Part shown: piece by piece, positions 30,448 to 37,144 of the stretch | Layout: each line of letters starts with the position of its first letter | Position numbering within the stretch: position 1 is the stretch's first letter | Assembly (NCBI GenBank): GCA_017430765.1 | Contig: JAFRMI010000020.1 | Span: 1-49,394 of the forward strand | Source: Lachnospiraceae bacterium | Lineage (GTDB): Bacteria > Bacillota_A > Clostridia > Lachnospirales > Lachnospiraceae | DNA length: 49,394 nt | Direction of reading: 5' to 3' | The notes under the pieces: model-generated | What the model was told of the DNA's origin: nothing | The model's input: only the letters and a program-made list of their open reading frames with translations | The model's database searches: none | Translations under genes and position numbers: made by a program

Positions 30448-32196
30448 TTGAGACACAGAAACCGTGACACAAGAGAACTCAATACGGAACATGAAATCGG
30501 CAGGGACGTACAGCGCATCCTGGACGGCCGCGGCGTCGCGCGCCGCGAGATCGACAGCGAGGCCGGCCCGGATATCTTCCCCGGCATGGAAGATGCCGGG
30601 ATCGGAGCGGTGTCGTATTCGGATATGGAAGATGTATACGCGGACGAAGCTCGCACAGACACTTCCGAAAGAAGAAGGCAGGCGCAGGGCGACGGGAAAC
30701 CGCGGACAAAAAAACGGGGAAGAGGACCGTACCTGTTTATTTCGTATGCTTTCATGATTCTGTTTCTGCTCCTTCTCGGACAGATCGTCTATTTCAATCT
30801 GAAGCTGAAGGACGGGATTCTTAACAGCCCGTATAACCGCCGGCAGAATGCGATGGCTGAGTATATCACCCGCGGGGAGATCCGCTCTCACGACGGGGAG
30901 GTGCTGGCGAAGACCGTCACGGATGAAGAGGGAAATGAAACCCGCGTATATCCCTTCGCCAACGAGTACGCGCACGCCGTCGGTTTCGCGACGTACGGGA
31001 AGAGCGGGATTGAAGCGGCGGCCAACTACCAGCTCATGACGTCGCACGCCAATATTATCGACGAAGTGATCAACGACCTCCGCGGCCGGAAGAATCCCGG
31101 CGATAACGTGATTTCCACCCTCGATTCCCGCCTGCAGGACATCTCGTACCGCGCCCTCGGCGACTTCCGAGGGGCGGTGATCGTGCTGAATCCGAAGACC
31201 GGCGCGATCTACGCCATGGTCGCAAAACCGAATTTCGACCCCAACACGCTCGCCGAAACCTGGGATGAGATGGTGTCTGACTCCTCGAATTCCCAGCTCC
31301 TCAACCGGGCGACCCAGGGTCTGTATCCCCCGGGATCGACCTTTAAGATGGTGACTTCGCTCGCGTATTTCCGCCGCTATCACGATTTCTCCCGCTTTCA
31401 CTATGAGTGCACGGGAGAATATGAGGTGGGAAGCATCACGGTGCACTGCTTTAAGGGATCTGTACACGGGGAAGAGGATTATACGGCTGCATTTGCCAGA
31501 AGCTGCAATACCGCCTTCTCACAGATCGGCCTTGACCTCGGAGCCTCCGCCCTCACGCGGACGGCGGACTCCCTTCTTTTCGGGGACTCCCTCCCGTCGG
31601 ATATTCCCGCCTCTAAGAGCCGCTGGAGCCTCACGAATGACTCCGGCGACGCGGAAGTAGTGCAGACGGCTTTCGGGCAGGGCAAGACGCTTGTCACACC
31701 GTATCATATGGCCCTTATCGTGTCGGCGATCGCAAACGACGGCGTTCTTATGAAACCCCATCTCATCGATCATGTGGAAAATGCATCCGGCATGGTCCTG
31801 ACGAAGACCCGGCCGGCGCGCTATAAACAGCTTCTGACAGCTTCGGAAGCTTCGGCGCTTCGGAACCTCATGACAGCTGTCGTGACCGACGGCTCGGCCA
31901 GCGCGCTCTACGGCCGCGGTTACGAGGCGGCGGGCAAAACCGGCTCCGCTGAATATGTGACAGCCTCGGGCGGGATCGGGACCCATTCCTGGTTTGTCGG
32001 TTTTACCGGCGGCGATGACCCGGATCTTGCGATTGCTGTTCTCGCGGAAGACGGCGGCGCCGGAAGTTCCACAGCGGTTCCGATCGCCGGAGAAATCCTC
32101 GATGCCTATTACGCCGGCATCGATGCGGAATACCGGCAGGCGGAGGAAGAGGAACCGGCAGAGCCGCTTCCCGAAAGCGGGGAAGAAGAGGAATAG
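30448..32196 (+). CDS. Class B penicillin-binding protein (D,D-transpeptidase)
   Basis: 582 residues. An unusually long cytoplasmic N terminus (about 95 residues, charged) precedes one membrane helix (YLFISYAFMILFLLLLGQIV). The transpeptidase domain has all three active motifs: STFK with Ser297, SCN (Ser352-Asn354) and KTG (497-499). It cross-links peptidoglycan and is the natural partner of the SEDS protein just upstream, as in RodA-PbpA and FtsW-FtsI pairs. The start is TTG at 30448 with AAGAGG seven bases before; no in-frame ATG appears until about residue 47. The tail is very acidic (EEEEPAEPLPESGEEEE). Confidence 0.92.
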   Translation: MRHRNRDTRELNTEHEIGRDVQRILDGRGVARREIDSEAGPDIFPGMEDAGIGAVSYSDMEDVYADEARTDTSERRRQAQGDGKPRTKKRGRGPYLFISYAFMILFLLLLGQIVYFNLKLKDGILNSPYNRRQNAMAEYITRGEIRSHDGEVLAKTVTDEEGNETRVYPFANEYAHAVGFATYGKSGIEAAANYQLMTSHANIIDEVINDLRGRKNPGDNVISTLDSRLQDISYRALGDFRGAVIVLNPKTGAIYAMVAKPNFDPNTLAETWDEMVSDSSNSQLLNRATQGLYPPGSTFKMVTSLAYFRRYHDFSRFHYECTGEYEVGSITVHCFKGSVHGEEDYTAAFARSCNTAFSQIGLDLGASALTRTADSLLFGDSLPSDIPASKSRWSLTNDSGDAEVVQTAFGQGKTLVTPYHMALIVSAIANDGVLMKPHLIDHVENASGMVLTKTRPARYKQLLTASEASALRNLMTAVVTDGSASALYGRGYEAAGKTGSAEYVTASGGIGTHSWFVGFTGGDDPDLAIAVLAEDGGAGSSTAVPIAGEILDAYYAGIDAEYRQAEEEEPAEPLPESGEEEE

Positions 32197-32212
32197 CTCT
32201 TAAGGAATATGT

Positions 32213-32241
32213 TTGAGAATTATGTATGATAAGTATATAAT
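32213..32241 (+). promoter_or_regulatory. Strong promoter of the orphan gene at 32292
   Basis: TTGAGA (32213-32218), a 17-bp spacer and a perfect TATAAT (32236-32241). Confidence 0.8.
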
Positions 32242-32291
32242 ATGTATGGATGACCGGAGAGATTCACATCTGACAGCGGAGGTGACGGCAT

Positions 32292-32618
32292 ATGAAATGG
32301 TATGAACCGCTTTATATCGGAGACAATATCGCCAAATATGCGGACCGGATCCGAAAGAGGCTTGAATCCGGCCAGACGGAGCTGGATCATTATATAGTGA
32401 CATTCGCGGCTTCTCCGGCGGATTATCTCGATGTGATGAATATGCGGTATCTGACACAGGATGCGCTCAGAAAGTATATCCCCCCGATTGTCGGGATCGC
32501 CAAAGATAAGTCGGAAGCGATGGGACTTGTGGTCAGGATTACGGAGGAGTGCGTGCGGGAGACAGGCGGCGCCGATCTCCGCGGCTACCTGATGGAAAAA
32601 GGCAGGATTATATCCTGA
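32292..32618 (+). CDS. Hypothetical protein, 108 aa
   Basis: I do not recognise this family. The protein is soluble and mixed alpha/beta by appearance, with no signal peptide or membrane helix. It opens MKWYEPLYIGDNIAKYADRI and has a central hydrophobic strand (HYIVTFAAS) and a Gly/Asp-rich end. It is very likely real: a strong promoter (32213) and an AGCGGAGGTGACGGC ribosome site precede it, codon use matches its neighbours, and the reading frame fills the gap. It lies between the cell-wall pair and DUF2953-GerW, so a role in envelope or spore formation is possible but unproven. Confidence 0.75.
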   Translation: MKWYEPLYIGDNIAKYADRIRKRLESGQTELDHYIVTFAASPADYLDVMNMRYLTQDALRKYIPPIVGIAKDKSEAMGLVVRITEECVRETGGADLRGYLMEKGRIIS

Positions 32619-32659
32619 TGAACAAAAACCATTCTTTGTGGTTAATCCCCTGCAGAGTG

Positions 32660-32668
32660 TGATATAAT
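32660..32668 (+). promoter_or_regulatory. Extended -10 promoter before DUF2953
   Basis: TGATATAAT with perfect TATAAT (32663-32668); about 88 bp before the start at 32756. No good -35. Confidence 0.6.
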
Positions 32669-32755
32669 TCATGGTTGAGATATTTTCGCTTTCGTACAGC
32701 AAGTGATGTTTGTGCTGGACAGACAACGAATAGAACAGGAGAATGGGGCAGTCTT

Positions 32756-33817
32756 ATGTGGAGCACAGTCCTGGGGATCCTTCTTATAATCGGAAAGATT
32801 CTTCTCATTATTCTTCTTGTGATCCTCGTCCTTCTTCTTTTGATCCTTTTTGTTCCGTTTCGCTATACAGTCTCGGCGGACGGAAAGGATAAAACGGTTC
32901 ACGGGCAGGCCTGCGTGAGCTGGCTGCTTCGCCTGGTCTCCGTGTCGCTGGACTTCTCAAAGGGTGATCCGGCGATTCCCGACGGGAAGAGGATGACGCT
33001 TCGGATTTTCGGCATTTCTCCCGCTGAGGTAAAGCGGAATCTGGCCAGAAAAAAGAAGCAGAAGGAGCGGGAGGAGAAGAAGGAGAAGATCGAAAAGATC
33101 AAGGCGGAGGATCCGGAGCGCTATGAAGAGATGAAATCGAGGGCGCTTCAGAAAAAAGAGGAAAAAGAGCAGGAGAAGATACAAAAAGCGGAGGAGGCAA
33201 AAGCCCGCAAAGAAGCGGAGGCCGCCGAGCGCGCAAGGGAAGAAAAGCGGCTCGAGAGGCTGAAGATCTATGCGAAGCAGCGCATGGGCTATATGCGGCG
33301 ATGGATCAGGGCTTTCTCCCAGTCTCTTCGGTTCGCGTTCGCCGCTGTGATCTTCGGAATCATAGAGCTGTCCCGCCTGCCTGCGGCTCTGTCTGTGTGG
33401 ATCGGCAGGATCGCTTCGGAGACAGCTGCATTTTTTGATTCCCTAAGTCAAATCAGCTGGTTTCTGACGGACAGCCGCACGGGGAATGCCCTGTCTCACG
33501 TAAAGAGGAAGATCGGAGAGATCCTCCGGCATATCTGGCCGGGAAAGCTGGACGGGGAGATCACGTTCGGCCTCGGGGATCCTTCAACAACGGGCATGGC
33601 CCTTGCCGCTGCGTCCGCAGCGTGGCCGCTTTACGGAGGGTCCGTCCGCATCTCACCTGATTTTGAGGAGAAGCGATTTGATGGGGCCGTCACCCTGAAG
33701 GGAAGAGTCCGGCTCATCACGATCGTCTGTATTTTGCTGACAGCGTTTTTTAACAGGAATGTCCTGTATGTCTACCGGTATTATAAGAAAAATAAAAAAA
33801 TGAAGGAGGCTTCGTAA
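32756..33817 (+). CDS. DUF2953 family membrane protein (YtfI-like)
   Basis: 353 residues. A strong N-terminal membrane helix (about 4-37, Leu/Ile-rich) is followed by a short domain ending FGISPAEV, then a Lys/Glu-rich coiled-coil stretch (about 95-170), a helical part and the DUF2953 core (GEITFGLGDPSTTGMALAAASAAWP near the C terminus), ending in a second hydrophobic segment. In Bacillus the DUF2953 gene ytfI is next to ytfJ (GerW), as here, and both have been placed in the forespore programme. The ATG at 32756 starts just before the membrane helix; a longer reading frame from 32675 would overlap the promoter. Confidence 0.82.
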   Translation: MWSTVLGILLIIGKILLIILLVILVLLLLILFVPFRYTVSADGKDKTVHGQACVSWLLRLVSVSLDFSKGDPAIPDGKRMTLRIFGISPAEVKRNLARKKKQKEREEKKEKIEKIKAEDPERYEEMKSRALQKKEEKEQEKIQKAEEAKARKEAEAAERAREEKRLERLKIYAKQRMGYMRRWIRAFSQSLRFAFAAVIFGIIELSRLPAALSVWIGRIASETAAFFDSLSQISWFLTDSRTGNALSHVKRKIGEILRHIWPGKLDGEITFGLGDPSTTGMALAAASAAWPLYGGSVRISPDFEEKRFDGAVTLKGRVRLITIVCILLTAFFNRNVLYVYRYYKKNKKMKEAS

Positions 33818-33818
33818 C

Positions 33819-34205
33819 ATGGCGGATAATGAATTTAAAAACACAGTACAGACATTGTTTGAGGGAATGGAGGGATTCCTTCAGTCAAAGACCGTCGTGG
33901 GAGAGGCGATCCACATTGGCGATACGGTGGTGCTTCCTCTCGTGGACGTCACGTTCGGCGTGGGGGCCGGAGCCAACCAGGGAGATAAGCGCAACCCCAA
34001 TTCGGGCGGCGGCATGGGCGGAAAGATGAGCCCGACGGCCATGCTCGTGATTTCTAATGGAACCACTAAGCTTGTCAGTGTCAAGAACCAGGACAGCATC
34101 GGAAAAATACTGGATATGGTTCCCGATATGGTCAATAAGTTTACAGGAAAGAATAGTTCCGATCTGGAAGAGACACTGAAGGATCTGGAGAGCGAGACCG
34201 AATAA
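33819..34205 (+). CDS. GerW-family sporulation protein (YtfJ)
   Basis: 128 residues, full length. FLQSKTVVGEAIHIGDTVVLPLVDVTFGVG is split here as positions 20-49 of the family domain; a Gly-rich loop (NSGGGMGGKMSP) follows, then VSVKNQDSIGKILDMVPDMV. In Bacillus, GerW is made in the forespore and is needed for germination with some nutrients. It starts two bases after the DUF2953 stop, so the two are surely co-transcribed. This is the clearest hint that the organism can sporulate, although some non-spore-formers retain the gene. Confidence 0.92.
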   Translation: MADNEFKNTVQTLFEGMEGFLQSKTVVGEAIHIGDTVVLPLVDVTFGVGAGANQGDKRNPNSGGGMGGKMSPTAMLVISNGTTKLVSVKNQDSIGKILDMVPDMVNKFTGKNSSDLEETLKDLESETE

Positions 34206-34236
34206 AGCAGTCAGGGACAGGCATCCTGACGGAGGC

Positions 34237-34284
34237 TTTTTAACGAACAGGGAATTCCGGGGGAATTTCCTGTTCGTAAAAAAA
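34237..34284. other. Long near-perfect palindrome between gerW-like gene and rpmB
   Basis: ACGAACAGGGAATTCC (34243-34258) pairs with GGAATTTCCTGTTCGT (34262-34277), loop GGG, one G-T pair. A T run before and an A run after extend the stem to over 20 bp. There is no T run beyond the stem on either strand, so it is not an ordinary terminator, though it could act as one in part. The -35 of rpmB begins five bases later. Confidence 0.65.
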
Positions 34285-34288
34285 GTGC

Positions 34289-34317
34289 TTGCATTGCATC
34301 TCCTATTCTGCTAGAAT
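34289..34317 (+). promoter_or_regulatory. Promoter of rpmB
   Basis: TTGCAT (34289-34294), a 17-bp spacer and TAGAAT (34312-34317), 55 bp before the start codon. Confidence 0.7.
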
Positions 34318-34371
34318 AGGAGCGTTCGAGCCCGCGCAGGGTTTAGCTTTTGTGCAAGGAGGTGTTAACCG

Positions 34372-34557
34372 ATGGCAGTTTGTTCAGTTTGCGGAAAAGG
34401 CGCTCATTTTGGAAATAATGTGAGCCATTCACATAGAAGATCCAACAGAATGTGGAAATCCAATATCAGAAGGGTCAAGGTGAAGGTCAACGGAACTCCG
34501 CAGCATGCGTATGTATGCGCACAGTGCCTCAAGTCCGGTAAGGTCGAGCGGGCATAA
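34372..34557 (+). CDS. rpmB: 50S ribosomal protein bL28 (zinc-binding form)
   Basis: 61 residues. It begins MAVCSVCGKGAHFGNNVSHS and ends CAQCLKSGKVERA, so two CxxC pairs make a zinc ribbon, marking the zinc-dependent form rather than the zinc-free paralogue made under zinc shortage. It binds 23S rRNA in the large subunit. AAGGAGGTG gives a strong ribosome site. Own promoter (34289) and terminator (34619). It heads the conserved order rpmB-asp23-fakA-recG. Confidence 0.97.
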   Translation: MAVCSVCGKGAHFGNNVSHSHRRSNRMWKSNIRRVKVKVNGTPQHAYVCAQCLKSGKVERA

Positions 34558-34618
34558 TTCGCAGCGGTCTGTTACCTGTTCTGACGGGTATTTTCCGTTC
34601 ATTTTCAGTATGAAATTA

Positions 34619-34648
34619 AGATGCTGCATCGCCTGCAGCATCTTTTTT
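34619..34648 (+). terminator. Terminator of rpmB
   Basis: AGATGCTGCA (34619-34628) pairs perfectly with TGCAGCATCT (34634-34643), followed by a T run. Confidence 0.92.
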
Positions 34649-34672
34649 CTTTTCTTTTACAGGCTGCGCGTA

Positions 34673-34844
34673 TATAATAATAACTACTCCGTACTTCCGA
34701 CGGCCGGAAGCATACAGCTTCCGGGTCTGTGGGACCGGATGCGGAGCTGCCGCAGTTCCTTTGGAAAGAGCGAATCTGCTTGCCTGCGGCTGTACGGGTT
34801 CCTGTTCCGGAATCGGTACCATGTTCAGCCTCCCCCGGAACAGG
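34673..34844 (+). promoter_or_regulatory. -10 box and hairpin-rich leader of asp23
   Basis: A TATAAT (34673-34678) lies just behind the rpmB terminator; its -35 is weak. The leader of about 195 nt holds two clean hairpins: CCGGAAGC (34704-34711) with GCTTCCGG (34717-34724), and CCTGTTCCGG (34801-34810) with CCGGAACAGG (34835-34844). The second ends 22 bp before the ribosome site. No gene is visible in 34558-34878. Function of the leader is unknown. Confidence 0.45.
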
Positions 34845-34878
34845 GGGACGCTTTCTGTATATGCATGGAGGTAAAAGT

Positions 34879-35235
34879 ATGAAGGGTCATCTGAACTCTG
34901 AATTCGGCAATATCTTTGTGGATGCGGATGTCATCGCGACATACGCGGGGAGTGTAGCTGTCAGCTGCTTCGGCGTTGTGGGAATGTCTGCCTATAATAT
35001 GAGGGACGGTCTGTTTCATATCCTGAAGAAGGACAGCTTGAAATACGGCATCAATGTGAAGATTGATGAGAACCGGATCTATCTGACCATACACTGCATC
35101 ATCGCCTATGGCGTCAGTATTCTCACGGTGACGGAGAATCTGGTCGAAGCGGTGAAATATAAAGTGGAGCAGTTCACGGGGCTTCCGGTCGAGAAGGTTG
35201 ACGTTCTCGTCGAAGGCGTCCGTGTAATTGACTGA
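34879..35235 (+). CDS. Asp23/Gls24 family envelope stress protein
   Basis: 118 residues, typical for the YloU branch. NIFVDADVIATYAGSVAVSCFGVVGM at positions 10-35, KYGINVKIDENRIYLTIHCIIAYG and a closing VEKVDVLVEGVRV follow the Asp23 domain pattern. Members associate with the membrane or envelope; the YloU branch is usually next to fakA, as here. ATG at 34879 has GGAGG seven bases upstream; a longer reading frame from 34729 would run through leader hairpins and is rejected. Confidence 0.93.
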   Translation: MKGHLNSEFGNIFVDADVIATYAGSVAVSCFGVVGMSAYNMRDGLFHILKKDSLKYGINVKIDENRIYLTIHCIIAYGVSILTVTENLVEAVKYKVEQFTGLPVEKVDVLVEGVRVID

Positions 35236-35276
35236 TATCCCCGTTAACTGTTCAGAACGCCTGAAGCGTCACCATG

Positions 35277-35372
35277 CTTCCGGCGTATCCGCAAGTGCTG
35301 CGGGACTGCCGCCGGCAATACGGAAGACGTAATGTGCATTGCCTGCGGCCGTAACGAATCAGGGAAACCTGA
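35277..35372 (+). other. Structured spacer between asp23 and fakA
   Basis: CTTCCG (35277-35282) pairs with CGGAAG (35321-35326) around an inner CCGCA/TGCGG hairpin (35289-35303). A second hairpin, TCAGG-GAAA-CCTGA (35359-35372), has a GNRA-type loop. No T runs follow. A TATAAT sits at 35402-35407, only eight bases before the fakA start. Confidence 0.4.
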
Positions 35373-35415
35373 ATCGCTGCCATCGCATCTTCGAGGGAGG
35401 ATATAATAACTAACG

Positions 35416-37083
35416 ATGGATACATTAAATGCTAGAATGCTCCGCATGATGTTCCTCAGCGGAGCAAAAAACCTTGAAATTCACAAAGAGTGGATTAACC
35501 AGCTCAACGTTTTTCCGGTGCCGGACGGCGACACGGGAACCAATATGACGCTTACGATCATGGCAGCCGCAGGGGAGATCAACGCGCTCCCCGAGGACGC
35601 GGGAATTGACAAGCTGAGCAAGGCGATCTCCGGCGGATCCCTCCGGGGTGCACGCGGCAACTCCGGCGTCATCCTTTCGCAGCTGTTCCGTGGATTTACA
35701 AGGGTGGTCCGGGATGAGAAGGAGCTTGATATAAAGCTCATTGCATCCGCGATGGAGCGCGCTGTCGATACAGCCTATAAGGCGGTCATGAAGCCCAAGG
35801 AGGGCACGATCCTGACCGTTGCCAAGGCGATGGCGCGCAAGGCGGTTGAGATCCGAGATGAATCGGAGGATCTGGGCGCATTTTTCCGGGAGGTCCTCTC
35901 CGCCGGACAGGAGGCACTCGAGCATACGCCCGAACTTCTTCCGGTTCTTAAGGAAGCCGGCGTCGTAGACTCCGGCGGACAGGGATTGATGGTCATCCTG
36001 GAAGGAGCGGTGGACGCCTTCAACGGCAAGGAGCTGGATCTGAATTTTGAGTCCGTGGAGGTGCATGCCCCCGTACAGGAGAGGCGCGGCGAGATCAGCA
36101 CGGACGATATTAAATTCGGCTACTGCACTGAGTTTATTATCCATCTAGAAAAGCCCTATACCGAGGAAGACGAAGAGAAGATGAAGGAGTTCTTTACCTC
36201 CATCGGCGACAGCCTTGTTCTCGTCTCTGACGATGAGATTGTGAAGATCCACGTTCACACGAATCATCCGGGACTGGCATTTGAGAAAGGTCTTGAGTAC
36301 GGCTCCTTAAGCCGCATGAAGATTGACAATATGCGGATTGAGCACGAGGAGAAGCTCTTTAAAGAGGCGGAGGTACAGGCCGCAAGAGAAGCGGAAGCAA
36401 AGAAAGCCGACCGCGGGGAAAGAAAGAAGAACGGGTTTATCTCCGTGTCGATCGGGGAAGGCATGACAGAGATCTTCAAGGGTCTCGGCGTCGATTACCT
36501 GATTGAAGGCGGACAGACGATGAATCCCAGTACCGAAGATATGCTGAAGGCGATCGAGGAAGTACACGCGGAGACGGTGTATATTCTGCCGAACAACAAG
36601 AACGTGATTCTTGCAGCCAACCAGGCACAGGTGCTGTCCTCCGACTGCCTCGTTGTCGTTGTTCCGACCAAGACGATCCCGCAGGGCATCACAGCCATGA
36701 TCAATTTTGATGAGAACCGTTCGCCGGAGGAGAATCTGGAGGCCATGAAGGAGTCGACGGAACTTGTCAGCACGATCGAAATCACATATGCTGTCCGGGA
36801 TACGAAGCTGGACGGCGTAGAGATTCACAAGGACGATATCATGGCGATCGGCGACCGCGGAATCCTGGCAGTCGGATCCTCCATACAGGACGTCGCGATC
36901 GAGGCACTGTCGAAAGTTGTCACCGATGAGTCAGAACTCATCAGCGTGTACAACGGGGCGGAGTTTGGAGAGGCGGATCTCGAATCCCTTACGGATGCGA
37001 TCGGCGAGAACTACCCGGATCTGGATCTGGAAGCCGCGTACGGCGGACAGCCGATCTATTACCTGATTCTCTCTGTTGAATAA
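35416..37083 (+). CDS. fakA: DAK2-domain protein, fatty acid kinase catalytic subunit FakA (YloV)
   Basis: 555 residues. The N-terminal DAK2 domain has NVFPVPDGDTGTNM (conserved Asp residues for Mg-ATP), GARGNSGVILSQLFRGF and AGVVDSGGQGLMVI. The middle and C-terminal domains (EFIIHLEK, SDDEIVKIHVHTNHPG, ILPNNKNVILAANQA) complete the YloV architecture. FakA phosphorylates fatty acids held by DegV-like FakB proteins so they can enter phospholipids. FakB genes are not in this window. The start ATG has GGGAGG 15 bases upstream, which is far, and a -10-like TATAAT between them. Confidence 0.93.
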   Translation: MDTLNARMLRMMFLSGAKNLEIHKEWINQLNVFPVPDGDTGTNMTLTIMAAAGEINALPEDAGIDKLSKAISGGSLRGARGNSGVILSQLFRGFTRVVRDEKELDIKLIASAMERAVDTAYKAVMKPKEGTILTVAKAMARKAVEIRDESEDLGAFFREVLSAGQEALEHTPELLPVLKEAGVVDSGGQGLMVILEGAVDAFNGKELDLNFESVEVHAPVQERRGEISTDDIKFGYCTEFIIHLEKPYTEEDEEKMKEFFTSIGDSLVLVSDDEIVKIHVHTNHPGLAFEKGLEYGSLSRMKIDNMRIEHEEKLFKEAEVQAAREAEAKKADRGERKKNGFISVSIGEGMTEIFKGLGVDYLIEGGQTMNPSTEDMLKAIEEVHAETVYILPNNKNVILAANQAQVLSSDCLVVVVPTKTIPQGITAMINFDENRSPEENLEAMKESTELVSTIEITYAVRDTKLDGVEIHKDDIMAIGDRGILAVGSSIQDVAIEALSKVVTDESELISVYNGAEFGEADLESLTDAIGENYPDLDLEAAYGGQPIYYLILSVE

Positions 37084-37096
37084 GAATGATATCTGC

Positions 37097-37127
37097 GGGG
37101 ACTGTACAGACAGTCCCCCTTGTTTTT
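37097..37127 (+). terminator. Possible attenuator between fakA and recG
   Basis: GGGGACTGT (37097-37105) pairs with ACAGTCCCC (37110-37118), followed by CTTGTTTTT. It ends 18 bp before recG, so some read-through must occur if recG has no promoter of its own. Confidence 0.65.
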
Positions 37128-37144
37128 GACCTGCGGGATGATAC

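Noticed and set aside
30316..31467. 383-codon minus-strand reading frame
   Set aside because: Antisense to the SEDS and penicillin-binding protein genes; no family pattern.
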